Shown here piece by piece: positions 33,097 through 45,409 of a stretch of DNA of 64,000 bases. Position numbers and translations under genes: made by a program. The first letter of the stretch is position 1; each line of letters starts with the position of its first letter. Below the pieces are notes generated by a model. That model searched no databases, had not been told where the DNA came from, and saw only the letters and a list, made by a program, of their open reading frames with translations. The stretch is taken from NCBI RefSeq assembly GCF_963675165.1, contig NC_087383.1:4184979-4248978 (forward strand). Direction: 5' to 3'. This stretch comes from Halichondria panicea. Its lineage: Eukaryota; Porifera; Demospongiae; Suberitida; Halichondriidae.

Positions 33097-34273
33097 CTGT
33101 TTAACTTCAGTGGCCAATAACACCACTGAGCAAAATATAAGAACAATGGCAGTGCCTCTATCAAGAGGGACAGCAATGAACAATGAAGGAATAATCAAAG
33201 CAATGGCAAACATTGATTTACTAGACAATAACGAGTGTTGCAAGCTGCGCTAGCTGTGCTAACTGTATGATGCTATGAAACATTCTGAAGAGAGTCAGTG
33301 CAACAGCCTTCACTGTGAGTCAAACTAGCCATAAGTCGAGAAAGAATTTAGTTTAATTGCTAATCTACGAATTATAATCCAAGATAATGTGGCTAGAAGC
33401 CTATAGAAGCTGCTAGTTTTCGTTGCATATTGCAACCGTTGAGCAGTTAAAGCTGGAACAGACACACAGACAGACAGACACACACATAGTCAGCTTTACC
33501 GTATCCCTCGTGCGGCTACGCCTCGAGGAATAATCATAAGTTATCAAATGAACTTAGAACTCACCACTTTCAAATGATGGCCATGTTATGGAAAGGATTA
33601 CTAAAGTCCTGAGCCATGAAACCTCCAATCATAAAATCGCCCATCCCTCGGCGATAGCTGTACGTCTGCAGAGGGAAGAATAATAGGCTAGTATGAAATT
33701 AATGAGAAGCAGGCAATTTCAGTATAATTATAAATATACCAACAGCTACTCAGATAAACTTGTACACTCTGATAACATTCTTCATAAAAATTGAGTATCA
33801 TAACAAGATTGTATTATATAGCTACTCATTGTTTCACAATGTACTTACACAAGCAATGGGGTATCCAAGGAAGAGTATCAACAGGTGATGGATAATGAGA
33901 GCTCTCTCTCTCCTCATAAACAGCAGAATCCGCTTCACTAAAGGTTTAAGTGTGAGAAGTTCTTACGAAGAATGAAAGCTTTGTAATAGGTGACCAAGTC
34001 AGGAACAAAGTACCAGGATATGAAGTGGGAGTAGGAAACAACAACACTGGACCTGCACATCGTGGGAGTTTTAGCAAGTCACGACTGCCATTGTATGTAC
34101 AAAACAACACATGTTTTACTCAACCGATTAAACTAAGGAGAGTGCATATGGGGGGTCATTACAGAAGCAGCTCAATTTAAACTTACTGAGCATGTATAAC
34201 GTCAGTTTTGGTTTGCCATATGATTATCACCGCAGCAAAAGATGTTATCACTGCCATAACAATAGAGATTGAC
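33097..34273 (-). CDS. TLC-domain membrane protein (TLCD-like), internal exons, in-frame TGA
   Basis: Five exons join in phase on the minus strand: 34273-34187, 34052-33967, 33937-33849, 33665-33565 and 33220-33097. They give SSVVVSYSHFISWYFVPDLV, then RERALIIHHLLILFLGYPIA, then RRGMGDFMIGGFMAQDFSNP F, the pattern of TLC proteins (membrane proteins with lipid-related roles) with the conserved HH and the (S)xPF motif. The last exon adds two hydrophobic stretches (MFAIALIIPSLFIAVPL, AIVLIFCSVVLLATEV). A TGA at 33570-33572 interrupts the frame between exons 4 and 5; ending there would cut the TLC domain short. First exon not found. Sequence 33221-33560 also holds the dispersed repeat 33416-33525. 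Confidence 0.6.
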
Positions 34274-36145
34274 CTGCATTGAGTGAGCATGCAGGGAATG
34301 GATGGAAATAACTCTAATGACTGCCATGGAAATGTTTACTGATGACAAGCATGAAGCAGCGAAGATACACTCTCTCTTTAACAACTCAATCACTTAATTT
34401 AATATCCAGAACAAAATCAGAGCAGCATAATTAAATAATTATATACAAACAGTTTTACAAGGTTCTAGCTTAGGGTTAATAAGTAAGGGGTGTCAGTGAA
34501 AGAAATGTTCTTCCTGCCATTTAGTATGTTAAACCCTCTGTAGTTTAATTTACAAATGAAGCCGGGGAATCTAGACTGTTTGGGGGGAAGCTGAAGTGTG
34601 TCTGGGGGAGAAGCTTCCAGCCCTCCCCCCCCGCTGGATTAGAACCCTGCTAGTTCTTCTAGACACATGCATCTCTAGAACGATCTAACGGGCACCAACA
34701 AGTACCTCAAACCACAAACCAGGAAGTTAAGTTCATTAGGTACACAGTCGGGCCAAAACAGGACTCTTTCGATGCTTATAAACTATATGCTCAGAATCCT
34801 CTTTCGCCATTTATTATTTATAGTTATGGTAAACACTTGACACTTTTGTGAAACTTAGCAACTATTATACCGGCCAAAGGTAGAGTGTACAAAATGTGAT
34901 TTCGTAAGACTCACAGATTAGCAATCTTTATATGAGATCTCCTTCAGATAAACACATGACACAGGGTTCACCTGTGCCTCCAGTCCTGTCACCTACATTC
35001 TTCTGTTAATTAATAGCATGTAAATTATACATGGTACCTAGTCGGGCGCCGCTGCCCTCTACCGTTGCCCGGAAGGAGGTCGGAAATCAAGCCTATCCAC
35101 AGTTTTGTTCTGTTGGTGGAATTCCACCAACCCAAGCAGATTGCAGTATCTCAAGTGGATTGATCACACCCACTCAACTTTACCACGTGTGAATTTTGCA
35201 CACGTTGGATTGACTGAAAGGCGTGGCCAATGCCTTAATAAATGATATTCATCACTATTGGCTAGCACCCACGTACATAGAATGAATGATATTCATGATA
35301 CTATTGTGTAACAGGCCAGAACAAAACTTCAACTACTCTATATCATTGTACGAACTTTGTGAAGGAGGATGTCAAATCTAACTGATCTGTCCCCTAGACA
35401 TTTTCGTATGATCCACTTTAACCCTTTCCTTGCCATTCGTGAAATCTGGAACAGGAGCGTCTTTAGGTCGATCAATTAGTGTGGATCCGGCCTCACCACG
35501 CCTCCAAGTCATTCTATTAGTCTAGATCCGGCTAGCAATTCTAGCTGGGACTCCCAGTTCTAGCTCCTTTTGTTTAGCGTGTCAGAGACTGGGAGAAGAT
35601 GATTGGCACTCCCTGGCTCCTTTGGATGTACAGCTGTCCAGATCCCTAGAACATACCCTCCATTCTGACGAGTTATCAGTGCATAGGGTGCTTACTAGAT
35701 TCTTGCCAGCCAGTACAGTTCAAGCTACACACAGCACCGCTCAACTATTCTCTACCCCATTATCTAGCTAAATCTGGTCCAACTAGACAGCAGACACAGC
35801 TAGTTAATTCAGTAAAGCCAGGGGTAGCCCTACTTCTACGGTTGTTCAGTACCCACGGTAACAATTCCTCTGGGCTGGGCTAACTAGTTGAGCCACGCCT
35901 CCCAATTCTCAAGGCTAGGTACATGTCTCTGTCTAGCTGCTTCTTCAGCTTCTTGCTCAGTTTTGTGGCTTAGAGAAAGGCCAGCTACTCAGGGGGAAGA
36001 GTCCAGATGAAAGTCTGGCAGCCAGGTGACGTCCAAACGGTCAGTTATTCTTTCCACCAACTTTTTAATCTAGTCTAGTCCTGCTTGCACTGCTACTACT
36101 ACTGCTGCCTACTGCTGCTACTCTTCCTAGCTAGTCAAAGGTTTC
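34274..36145. other. Gene-poor stretch between the TLC and NLR-B genes
   Basis: No supported gene. 35000-36130 is less AT-rich than its surroundings, which may mark an old repeat, but I could not identify ends. Confidence 0.3.
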
Positions 36146-36340
36146 TTTTTTTTTTTTTTTTTTTTTATAACTACATATGCACAAAGAGACATCAAAGCTT
36201 ACATCAAAGGACACAGATTTTTAGCCTACTTGACTGATAAGGCGGTTACCTAGACTACAGTTTGTTTGTCAGGGAGGAGCTCACATACAACTTCATCTAA
36301 TTCATCATAACGATTCCTTACCCATTGTTGTAATTTCTAC
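36146..36340 (-). pseudogene. Poly(A)-tailed 3' end on the minus strand (retroposed fragment?)
   Basis: A run of 21 T (36146-36166), that is poly(A) on the minus strand, lies about 85 bp after a minus-strand stop (TAG, 36250-36252). The open run before it reads QWVRNRYDELDEVVCELLPD, a protein-like acidic sequence. This is how the 3' end of a retroposed cDNA looks; the parent is unknown and no target duplication was found. Confidence 0.35.
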
Positions 36341-36861
36341 AACAGATTGCCAAGGAAAGAGTTAACGCCCATCTCTTGAGTAGCAGATAGAGGGTGGTGT
36401 ACCATGTTAGGCTAAACAGAATGATGCAGGTACTGGGAAAACTGATCATCCACATCTCTAGCTCTCGAGATCTTGAAGGTGTGGTTTGAGACTTCGCAAA
36501 ATAATTATGGAGGTGGAGACCGTGGAGCTCGTTTTTCGTACATGTATACGTAGTTGGCATGCGCAAGCACGGAAATGCAGTGCTTGTTCTCACTCCTACC
36601 AATATCAAAACTCTGAACTATAAACTCTGAATTTTTGCTCAAACATGTTTACACTTCTACCTTTTGCTCATAAAGAGACTCTACATGAAAAAAATATCGA
36701 TCCCAGGCCGAGTTTCGCTGAACAACCTTTCTATATAAAAGCAAAAACTCGGCCTGGGATCGGATTCAGCGCATGCGTGTTCTCAGCTGCTTGTATATAA
36801 GAAGACAGTGCGTAGGGGTACGGGTAGATCTAGATTTCTTCCTTCAAACTAGTCTAGTGAG

Positions 36862-39785
36862 ATGGCAGAAGCTTGTGAAAGCAGAGAATGTGAGTGATTA
36901 AAGTATATAGGCTATCCAGCTTATAATAGTGATGTGTCAAAAATGCATTTTGACATGTATATATGACTGTGTAGACTGCATGAGCTGACAATAATGCATG
37001 TTCACAAATGCAGATCTTACAATTTCGGTTTTGAAGAGAGAATTTGAAGTAACTGATTCTCAGTTAGACACAAAGGTAAAAGAAATTGAAATACCTCAGT
37101 TAGCGGCATGTTTCGACAACACCGATGACTATCTTGAAAAGCTGGAGCTATCACCTGGACAGCAAACTGACGTGACCGAAGAGAAAGCTAAAACACGTTT
37201 AAATCGAACTCAAGCTGGAATGAAACTTGCCCTAAAATACTGGCTATACAAGAACCAACTGCAAGCCACTTTCCGAGCTCTGCTACTCATCATACTCTCC
37301 CTGCTCAAAGGAGACGTTGCTGTTCAAGTGTGCAAGTACTTGTCTGACAAATGTGAGTCTGAATGCACGTATATATTAAATGCAGTCTAGTTTATTACAC
37401 ATACAATATACAGATACGCTCTCATCGTACAAAAATGATCAGCTGGAATTTCCCTACACGTACATGTATTATCTACGAAATCACTACCAAACTCAAGCAT
37501 TTGGATCATCCACACAATGGCCTCCCGTCCCGATAACGAGAATTTTCAAATTGGCCATGATTCAGAAGGAGAATGTACAGAGACGTAGAATTGATGATGA
37601 ATTTGTTACGCAAACAATAACTGGAAGAGTTGATGATATATTACAAAAGAAAGCCCCTGTTTGCATAGAAGATATTTTCACTCAATGTGAAAGAAGAAAA
37701 CTTGTTTTGATTGAAGGAGCTCCCGGCTCTGGAAAGAGTACCCTTGCTCTACACATCTGTCAAGAGTGGGCAGAGGGAAAATTATTCCAAGAGTTCGATA
37801 TTGCAGTCCTCTTAAGACTCAGAGACCCGCTAATTAGAAAAGCTAAATCAATCGATGACATCCTCCCCTGTAAAAAGTCGGCAGTTGCACATCAGGTAGG
37901 ACCTAGTATTGTAAACAGTGATGGCAAAGGTGTACTGTGGGTGCTTGATGGATGGGACGAGCTTCCTTCTGACCTCCCTCGAGACTCAATCCTTAACAAA
38001 ATTATCCCCTTGGATTCGTGTAGTGAGACATTACTCAACCAATCCGCTGTAATCGTAACATCTCGACCATCATCTTCAGCTGAGCTCCACCCACTAGTTT
38101 CATCCAGGCTGGAAGTTTTGGGGTTCACTCCATTTGAACTGGAGCAGTATTTCACTGAGTGTCTACAAGGCGACACAGAGTCAGTACAAATTTTACTGGG
38201 AAAAATTCGAGAGAATCCTGTTGTAGAAGGCAGCTGTTACCTCCCCCTCAATGCTTCCATTGTAGCCCATGTTTTTCTCTCTGGAGACCACTCAATCCTC
38301 ACATCTAACCATGCAATATTCACTTCTGTGGTTAGATTTAACTTATCACTCTACATGCAAAATCGATTAGGTGTAGCTCCAAAGAAAGCTATGATCAGGT
38401 CTTTAGATACCATTCCAAAAAGGATTAGAATTGTTTTCCGTCAACTTTGTAAAGTGGCTTATTACGGAGTAATAGAGAATAAAGTCACATTTACTGCTGA
38501 TGATTTTAAACTTTGTGGCACCTCAGATAAAGTTGCTGAAATTGGTTTGCTTCAAGCCGTACCAAGCATTCTTGTTGATAATCGAGAATTTTATTACAAT
38601 TTTGTTCATCTTACGATTCAAGAGCTACTGGCTGCAGTTCACATATCTCACATGTCCTCAACTGATCAAATGGCTATCTTTAAGAAAATGTTTGGTCACC
38701 CTCGATTCACATCAGTGTTTAAGTTTTATGCGAAGTTGACCAAGCTCAGGGCACATCGGCCACTTATGAGCTTGCTACCAAAAGTAATTTTTCCAAGTTC
38801 ACCTCGAGGAATATTGGATCTAATCACTGAAATTTTGATGGAAAGACGAAACTTGCAAATTATTTCTCTACTCCACTGCCTGTATGAAGCTGAAGACACG
38901 TCGTTGTGTGTGTTCGTTGCTAGTCGTCTCGGTTTAAAACTAGATCTTTCTCACACTCTGCTGAGTCCCCTAGATTGTCTCTCTATTGGGTATTTTTTGT
39001 CACTGGTTTGTATGAGCAATATGAAAGGAGGTTTTACAGTTAATCTTACTGACTGTTGCATGAGTGATCAGGGATGCAAATTCTTGGTTCATGGACTAAG
39101 AAAGTGTCTTTATTCTCACTCTAGGAAATCATGTAAACTTGATCTTCTTCTCTTGGCTAACAGCATCGGTTGTGATGGAGCACAGTTCCTAGCAGAAATT
39201 CTCCGGAGTACTAATGTGTTACGTAAGCTAGACTTGTCTGAAAATGAGCTAGGCAACAAAGGAATTTCATTACTCTGTGAGGCTTTGACAGTAAACACAT
39301 CAGTTGAGGTGTTGTACCTGAAAAAATGCTCGCTGACTATTGATGAAGAGTGTGGTTCAGCAATCTGTCAACTACTAAGCAGAAATGTTTCGCTCACATT
39401 TCTTAATCTCTCTTGGAATCATATCACAAACTGTCATCACATAGCTGCTGGGCTCGCAAACAACAAAACATTAACAACATTACATCTATCTAATTGTGAT
39501 CTGACCGATCAAAGTGTGCAAGATCTGTCTAAAGGCCTGAACAACTACATTGAGGAACTGTACATCCATGGATGCAACACAATCATAGAAGAACATGGAA
39601 TGCACATTCTCACAAATTGTGTTGCAAATCTTACTGCATTAAAACACTTGTGGATCCCCAGCACTTCCATGAACCATGTGTTTATAGAGGTCAATAAAGA
39701 GAGGAGAAAATATGGACTTTCAGAAATCAAAGTGACTTGTAAGTGCAGTTGTAATATAAATAGTTGTACGTATTTCCATGGCTAA
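36862..39785 (+). CDS. NLR-B: DEATH-NACHT-LRR receptor
   Basis: Three exons with the same phase plan as NLR-A and NLR-C: 36862-36889 (MAEACESRE), 37014-37352 (DEATH-like, 339 nt) and 37414-39785; 912 residues. DEATH domain ends LLLIILSLLKGDVAVQVCKY. NACHT P-loop GAPGSGKS at about residues 224-231, Walker B LWVLDGWDELPSD about 297-309, IVTSRPSSSAEL after it. LRRs of the ribonuclease-inhibitor type fill the last third (KLDLSENELGNKGISLLCEA, TLHLSNCDLTDQSVQDLSKG). The C-terminus (KVTCKCSCNINSCTYFHG) differs from the other two and contains TTGTAAGT, so a further intron there is possible. It is the most diverged of the three and lies on the opposite strand. Confidence 0.92.
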
Positions 39786-40107
39786 AAACAAACCTATTTA
39801 AAGCCTCTTACTTAGCACATAATTTATACAATTGTCATAATTATAATTATATGCATGCATGCTAGTCTTTAGACAGCATACATTATCATCAGCATTATGA
39901 TTGTTGTCTTCGTTGTCTGCAGTTCGGAGTCAGTGACAAGCATGCAGGCAGCTCAAGGAACTTGAATAATTATGTCCATCAAATAACTGATATTTACATG
40001 GTATAGTTGTCTTTCAACAGTACGAACATTTTGTCTGTTCTGTTGGATATAATTATGTGCATATAAGAGTATACAATGTACAGTACAACTTAATTATTTT
40101 TACATTG

Positions 40108-40410
40108 CAGTTTACTTTGCACTACTCTCGTGCGGAAATCAAAAGTTTATTTTAGAGCTAAGAAAAACTCTCACTGCTTTCACCTATGGTATACAACAAA
40201 AACTGACAACATGTATAATTTTAATTATCGCAGTTTATTTTGCACTCTCGTGCGGAAATCAAAAGTTTATTTTAGAGCTAAGAAAAACTCTCACCTATGG
40301 TATACAGGTATACAACAAAAACTGACAACATGTATATCGCAGTTTATTTTGCACTCTCGTGCGGAAATCGAAAGGGTCTTTTTGAGCTACGAAAACTCTC
40401 AGTTCTAGTA
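40108..40410 (+). repeat. Three tandem ~110-bp repeats
   Basis: Copies start at 40108, 40231 and 40340 with CAGTTTATTTTGCACTCTCG then TGCGGAAATCAAAAG and TTTTAGAGCTAAGAAAAACT. The third is partial. About 320 bp downstream of NLR-B. Confidence 0.8.
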
Positions 40411-40529
40411 TAACACCCTCGGGGCCTGACACCCACTTGCATGACTGTGTATTACCTTATGGTTTATCGTGGTTAAGTTGATCACCCTTTACCAAATCCC
40501 TCAAGCTAGTGAGGAGGTTAGGACAACAC

Positions 40530-40819
40530 CACGTGCGTGGACAATTGAATTTCAACAGCAGAAAAGTAGCGTGGGTGTGGTCTACATGATAACGGCCCCT
40601 CCCAGAGGAGGTATGACACGCGTGCCTCGATTTAGCAATAATTATAATTGTTAGCCTCTGCAATAACATGAGTGTGGGCGGATAATTAGATGCCCACGCT
40701 CAACGTTATTGCAGAGGCTAATTGCTAAATTCAGGAACGCGTGTCGTACCTCCTCTAGGCCCCTTCATCATCATCATCATTACTGCATGTTAAATGACAT
40801 TCCATTGTCCACGCATGTG
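40530..40819. repeat. Foldback element
   Basis: Outer arms ACGTGCGTGGACAATTGAAT / ATTCCATTGTCCACGCATGT, inner arms TTAGCCTCTGCAATAAC / GTTATTGCAGAGGCTAA and central GTGTGGGC / GCCCACGC. The whole 290 bp folds on itself. (CAT)n tract near 40768. Confidence 0.75.
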
Positions 40820-40899
40820 ATGTTGTCGTACCTCCTCTGGGCGCCAGTCATATTTTGTATCTCTCGTACGGCTACGCCTTGAGGCATAACTACAAACTA

Positions 40900-41100
40900 C
40901 CGTATAGCGAGTAATTTTCGGGGGACAAAATATTCGTGGTTGAGCAGTATTTAGTCATTTTGTCGATAATATTTTCGTGGTTGCTGCTTGCACTGCAGGT
41001 AGACAAGGTCGCTTTATTTGTGGGTAAAATATTTGTGGTCAGACATTCAACCACAAAAACCACGAATATTTTGCCCCACGAAAATTACCCTCTATACCCC
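40900..41100. mobile_element. MITE with CCGTATAGCG ends
   Basis: Left CCGTATAGCGAGTAATTTTC, right CGAAAATTACCCTCTATAC. Related to 2857-3055 at the ends only. Confidence 0.6.
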
Positions 41101-41614
41101 GGTATACTACTTGGATTCGAAGCAATTTAAACGTAATATGACATCACTTCCTGTTGTACCTCCTCCGGTACTGCGTGCTTATACCACAAAGAAATGCACA
41201 GGTGGCATTTAGACAACAAACGACTGATAAAATTGTTTTATTACAGTACTTAATCGATTTAGCTTTAATTAGAGTACATCCATGTACTCTATAATTTTGC
41301 TATGCTTCAAACGCAATGATCAATTCTAGGATGGCCTACTGCATTTTGCTGGGTTTCGTGTTTCTAGGCAGTCCGATACTGCATGGATGAGGCCTCTTGT
41401 AAACTTGCGTAGATGAGCAAATCTACATTTTTTGTATCGATTCGCCTTTAGCGTTAAATAGCCTGCATACTTACGTTTCCTTCGAATTCATTGAGTTGTA
41501 AAATCAATTTTGCAACCACAGTGACACTGGCTATAAACAAAACTAAATCAGTCTGCAAGGTCAAGTACATAAAGAAGAGTAATTATAAATAAGAAGCTAA
41601 GTGCTTTTTGTAAA

Positions 41615-44600
41615 TCAAACAAAAGCTACATTAATCCCAGTTAGTCCACTTCTTTTCCTCTCCTTGTTAGCCTCCCTGAATATTGTCTTGATACAGAAAC
41701 TTAGGTTGTTGGATATGAACACTTTTTTCAGTTCAGAGCAGTGGGTGGCTAGATGTCTAGCAAGTGTCTTCATTCCCTCTTCTGTTATTGAGTTGTTACC
41801 CCAAATGTACAGTATTTCAATATTGTTGATAAGTCCAGTTGATAGCTCCTCGATACTCTCATCAGTCAGCCTACATTCATTTATCTTCAATGTTCTCAGA
41901 GTTTCATTGACTGCAAGTCCAGCAGCAATGTGACGACAGCTATTCACTGTATTACCAGTCAAAGAAATGTGTTTTAGAACATTGTTTTTTTTCAGAAGTT
42001 GATAGAGGGCAGCTCCATTGTCGTCTGATATTGTTAGTGAACAATGATTCAAGTTCAGGCTATTTAATGATGTGTTAGTTGACAAGGCTTCACAGAGATT
42101 CTTCAACTCTATGTTACCAACAGGATTGCGTAACAAAATGAGAACCTCAAGCGCAGAGTTTGTGCTCAGTAGTCGAGGGATTGCTCCGTGATCGCTGAGA
42201 AATAGTGAGCAGTTAGAGAGATTGAGAATCTTTAATGAGGTGTTAGCTAACAAGGCCTCACAGAGTGTGCTAAGTCCATAGTTTCCAATGGGATTACCAA
42301 GTAAATCTAATTCAGATATCAAAGTAGTGTTCTCAAGCACCTCAGCGATGTGATGTATTCCTTCTTCGTGAATACTATTATTAAAAAGGTAAAGATTAAT
42401 CTTGGAGTGAGTGTGGGGACACTTGGAGAATCCTCGTGCCAGAAATTTACAGCCCTGGTCATCAATGGAGCAACTACCAAGGCCCAGTTTTAGTACATTG
42501 CTGTTGGTACAAATTGATGAAAAATAACCAACGGAGAGACAATCGATAGGATTCATTGCAGTTCCACAAAGATTTAGCTCATGGTGAAGGAGATTACCAA
42601 CAAATGTACACAGTGATAAGTCTTCAGCTTCGTACAAACAATTGATGAGAGACAACAAGAGGGTTTTTGGCTCATTATACTTCTTCTCTTTTTCACTCTT
42701 GACAACGTTTCGGACCAGATCAAAAACAGTCGCTGGAACTGGACACAAGAATCGAGGTAACTTGCTGAGGATTGGTCTACTAGTTCTCAGTTTGGTGATA
42801 CCAGCATAAAACTGAAAGACTGCACTGAATCGAGGGTTACCAAACAGATTCTGGAAGACAGAAATTTGTTGCTTTGGAGACATGAGAGAGATGTGGACTG
42901 CTGCTAGTAGCTCTTGAACAGCCAGATGGAGAAAGCAGTAGTAAACCAGACGACCATTTCTAAAGATACTGGGAACAGTTTGTAATAATCCAATGTTTGA
43001 AATATCTTTTGGAATGGAAAGATTAAAAAAGTCTTCGTCGCTAAATGTTACTTTATTTTTCTTGATCCCATGATATGCAAGTTGACACATTTGTACGGAC
43101 TGTGTTCTGATTTCCGAGGGCAGAGAGTCTGGAGATGTGATGTCTCCCACTGGAGTGGTCTTCCCCAATCTATCCTGGAGGTATCTCTTGAGAGAGCTTT
43201 GGACAACTGATGTGAATATCCCGTGGTTGGATGTGGGGAGGGAGTGGTTGTCGGAAAGGAAGCAATTAACGACAATGGAAGCATTGAGGGGGAGGTAGCA
43301 GCTACCTTCTACTACTGGGTTCTCTCGAATTCTCTCCAGTAGAGTCTGAACAGCTTGTGAGTCACCTTTCAGACACTCGGTGAAATACTGCTCTAGTTGA
43401 TGTGGAGTGAATCCTAATACCTCCACCCTGGACGATACTAGTGGGTGGAGTCCAGCCGAAGATGACGGTCGAGATGTTACAATCAAGGTGGATTCGTGTA
43501 GTACTTCTGTTTGTGACATGTGTGGTCGAATTAGTTTGTTGCTGATTGAATCTCTAGGGAGGTCAGAAGGAAGCTCGTCCCATCCGTCCAGCACCCACAG
43601 TACACCTTTGCCGTACAGCGATATAATTATAGCCTCTATGTCATTAGCCATGTTCCTATCAATGCAGGGAAGTAATTCAGCAATTGTCTTGGCTTTTATA
43701 ATGAGTGGATCTCTCAGTCTCACAAGGACTATAATATCGAACTCTTGAAACAGTTTTCCCTCGGCCCACTTTTGACAGATGTGTAGAGCAAGGGTGCTCT
43801 TGCCAGACCCAGGAGCTCCTTCAATCAACACAAACTTTCTTGCATCTCCAATGTCAGAGAAAATGTTCATCAAGTCAATTGGTGTCTTCTTATGTAAAAT
43901 ATCATCGATTTTTCCTGTTATTGTTAGGCTAACAAACTCTTCATCAATTCTTCCTCTCTGTATTTTTTCCTTCTGAATCATGGCCAGTTTGAAGACTTTG
44001 TTTGTTGCGACGGGAGGCCATTGTGTGGCTGATGTGGATAGTTGTGCTATGTAGCGACTTCGTAGGTAGTCCCTGTACAAGGACAGCTTGGGGTTCAGCA
44101 GGATCTTCTCTCGGGAAGGGGGACACGAAGTGGTGTCTGAAGAACAAAACAATAGATAAACAGCATTCTTAGTGTCAAATTGATTGCTTCCTAGCGGGTA
44201 TACTGTATTTTGCAGTTCCACGTACATGTGTATGGTATCACAAATGTGATACCATACACATGTACATAGCGTGGTCATTGTCAAACCACCCTAACCACAC
44301 TTTCCCACACATGTAGATCTTGTAACTCACATTTGTCAGACAAGTACTCGCACACTCGCACAGCAACGTCTCCTTTGAGCAGGGAGAGTAAGATGAGTAG
44401 CAGCGCTTGGAAGGTGGCTTGTAGTTGGTTCTTGTTCAGCCAATATTCTAGGGCAAGTTTCATTCCGGCTTGAGTGCGATTTAGACGTGTTTTAGCCTTC
44501 ACTTCGCTTACGTCAGTTTTCTGCCCAGGTGACAGCTCCAGCTTTTCAAGATAGTCATCAGTGTTATCAAAACATGCTGACACTTCAGGTAGATCTGGTT

Positions 44601-45181
44601 CCTTTATTGCTGTATTGAGCTGCTCATCAGTTAGTTTCATTTCTATCTTCAGATCGTCAATAGTGAGCTCTGTACGAGTGAATTCACAATAACAATTTTT
44701 TAGAGTTATATAAATTATTGGCACATTGGGTATAGACTACCGTATAACGGGTATATTATTTCGAGGGTATAAACCTTCACGGTTTTCACTGATTAAGCAT
44801 GTAGACTACTGCGAACATCTATATCCACGAATATTAATAATTGCATATACACAAAAGTTAAATCAACGAAATTCTTTCGAGCGATCTTTCCGCGAAGGTT
44901 TATACCCTCAAAATCTACCCATAAATTCATAATTATGGTGCTATTATGGGTTTTTTCTGGCGCACAATGCACGATGCATAATCAGGGTTGATACCATAAA
45001 GAAGTTTTAATTTATTAATGAATTCATATGGTGCTATTATGGGTTTTGTCTGGCGCACAATGCACAATGCATATAAGTTGATACCATATTAAAGAAGGTA
45101 GGCTGGACTATTTATAGTGTACACTGTGCTAGCTCTAGCTGGAATCATGCCCTCACCTTTGTTTTGCTCTTTAGTGGCCAT
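41615..45181 (-). CDS. NLR-C: DEATH-NACHT-LRR receptor
   Basis: Three exons on the minus strand: 45181-45157 (MATKEQNK plus G), 44669-44331 (DEATH-like, 339 nt, LLLILLSLLKGDVAVRVCEY) and 44136-41615; 961 residues. NACHT P-loop GAPGSGKS, Walker B LWVLDGWDELPSD, IVTSRPSSSAGL, then LRRs to GLTGINVAFV and stop. From the NACHT winged-helix region (ERIRENPVVEGSCYLPLNAS through LQDRLGKTTPVGDITSPDSL) it is almost identical to NLR-A, while LRR surfaces differ. Intron 2 (44137-44330) contains a 20-bp perfect palindrome. The start codon is 96 bp from the end of the 10.1 kb transposon. Start chosen because phase, length and sequence match exon 1 of NLR-A. Confidence 0.92.
44223..44264. repeat. Perfect palindrome in NLR-C intron 2
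   Basis: Arms TACATGTGTATGGTATCACA and reverse complement, separated by only AA. Confidence 0.85.
44738..44932. mobile_element. MITE-like repeat in NLR-C intron 1
   Basis: Starts TACCGTATAACGGGTATATT; GAGGGTATAAACCTTC and GAAGGTTTATACCCTC are inverted. Relatives at 61745 and 62106-62203. Confidence 0.55.
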
Positions 45182-45277
45182 TTCAACATCTATATTTTGG
45201 GTTGGTATATCATAGCCCTTATGGTTAGCACGCATGTGCAAGCAGTCCAATACCAGGATGTGGTTGCAGAGATGTGG
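45182..45277. promoter_or_regulatory. Residual upstream region of NLR-C
   Basis: Only 88 bp plus the 8-bp target duplication (45270-45277) separate the NLR-C start codon from the transposon end. Its other half is 55422-55493 in front of the dehydrogenase gene. Without the transposon the two start codons would be about 170 bp apart, so this was probably a shared bidirectional promoter (inference). Confidence 0.5.
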
Positions 45278-45323
45278 CTGCAGTATGGCAAGCGGTTTGT
45301 AACATAAGTATTATTATGACGTT

Positions 45324-45385
45324 GACGTGCTTTACAGCATGACGTGAGGGCCTTACGGCCCTCACGTCATGCTGTAAAGCACGTC
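45324..45385. repeat. 29-bp perfect palindrome at the transposon's left end
   Basis: Arms 45324-45352 and 45357-45385 (GACGTGCTTTACAGCATGAC...) with a TTAC loop. Part of the subterminal structure of the 10.1 kb transposon; CACGTCATGCT-like words recur at the right end. Confidence 0.9.
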
Positions 45386-45409
45386 ACGTAATGTAGGATG
45401 TGCAAGGAA

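Larger units (their letters stand above)
39786..41614. other. Intergenic region between NLR-B and NLR-C 3' ends
   Basis: Convergent genes. Filled by a tandem repeat, a foldback and a MITE listed separately. 41101-41614 holds nothing I recognise. Confidence 0.5.

Noticed and set aside
40130-40408. 92-codon ORF with internal repeats
   Set aside because: Produced by the ~110-bp tandem repeat; no start context or homologous exon.
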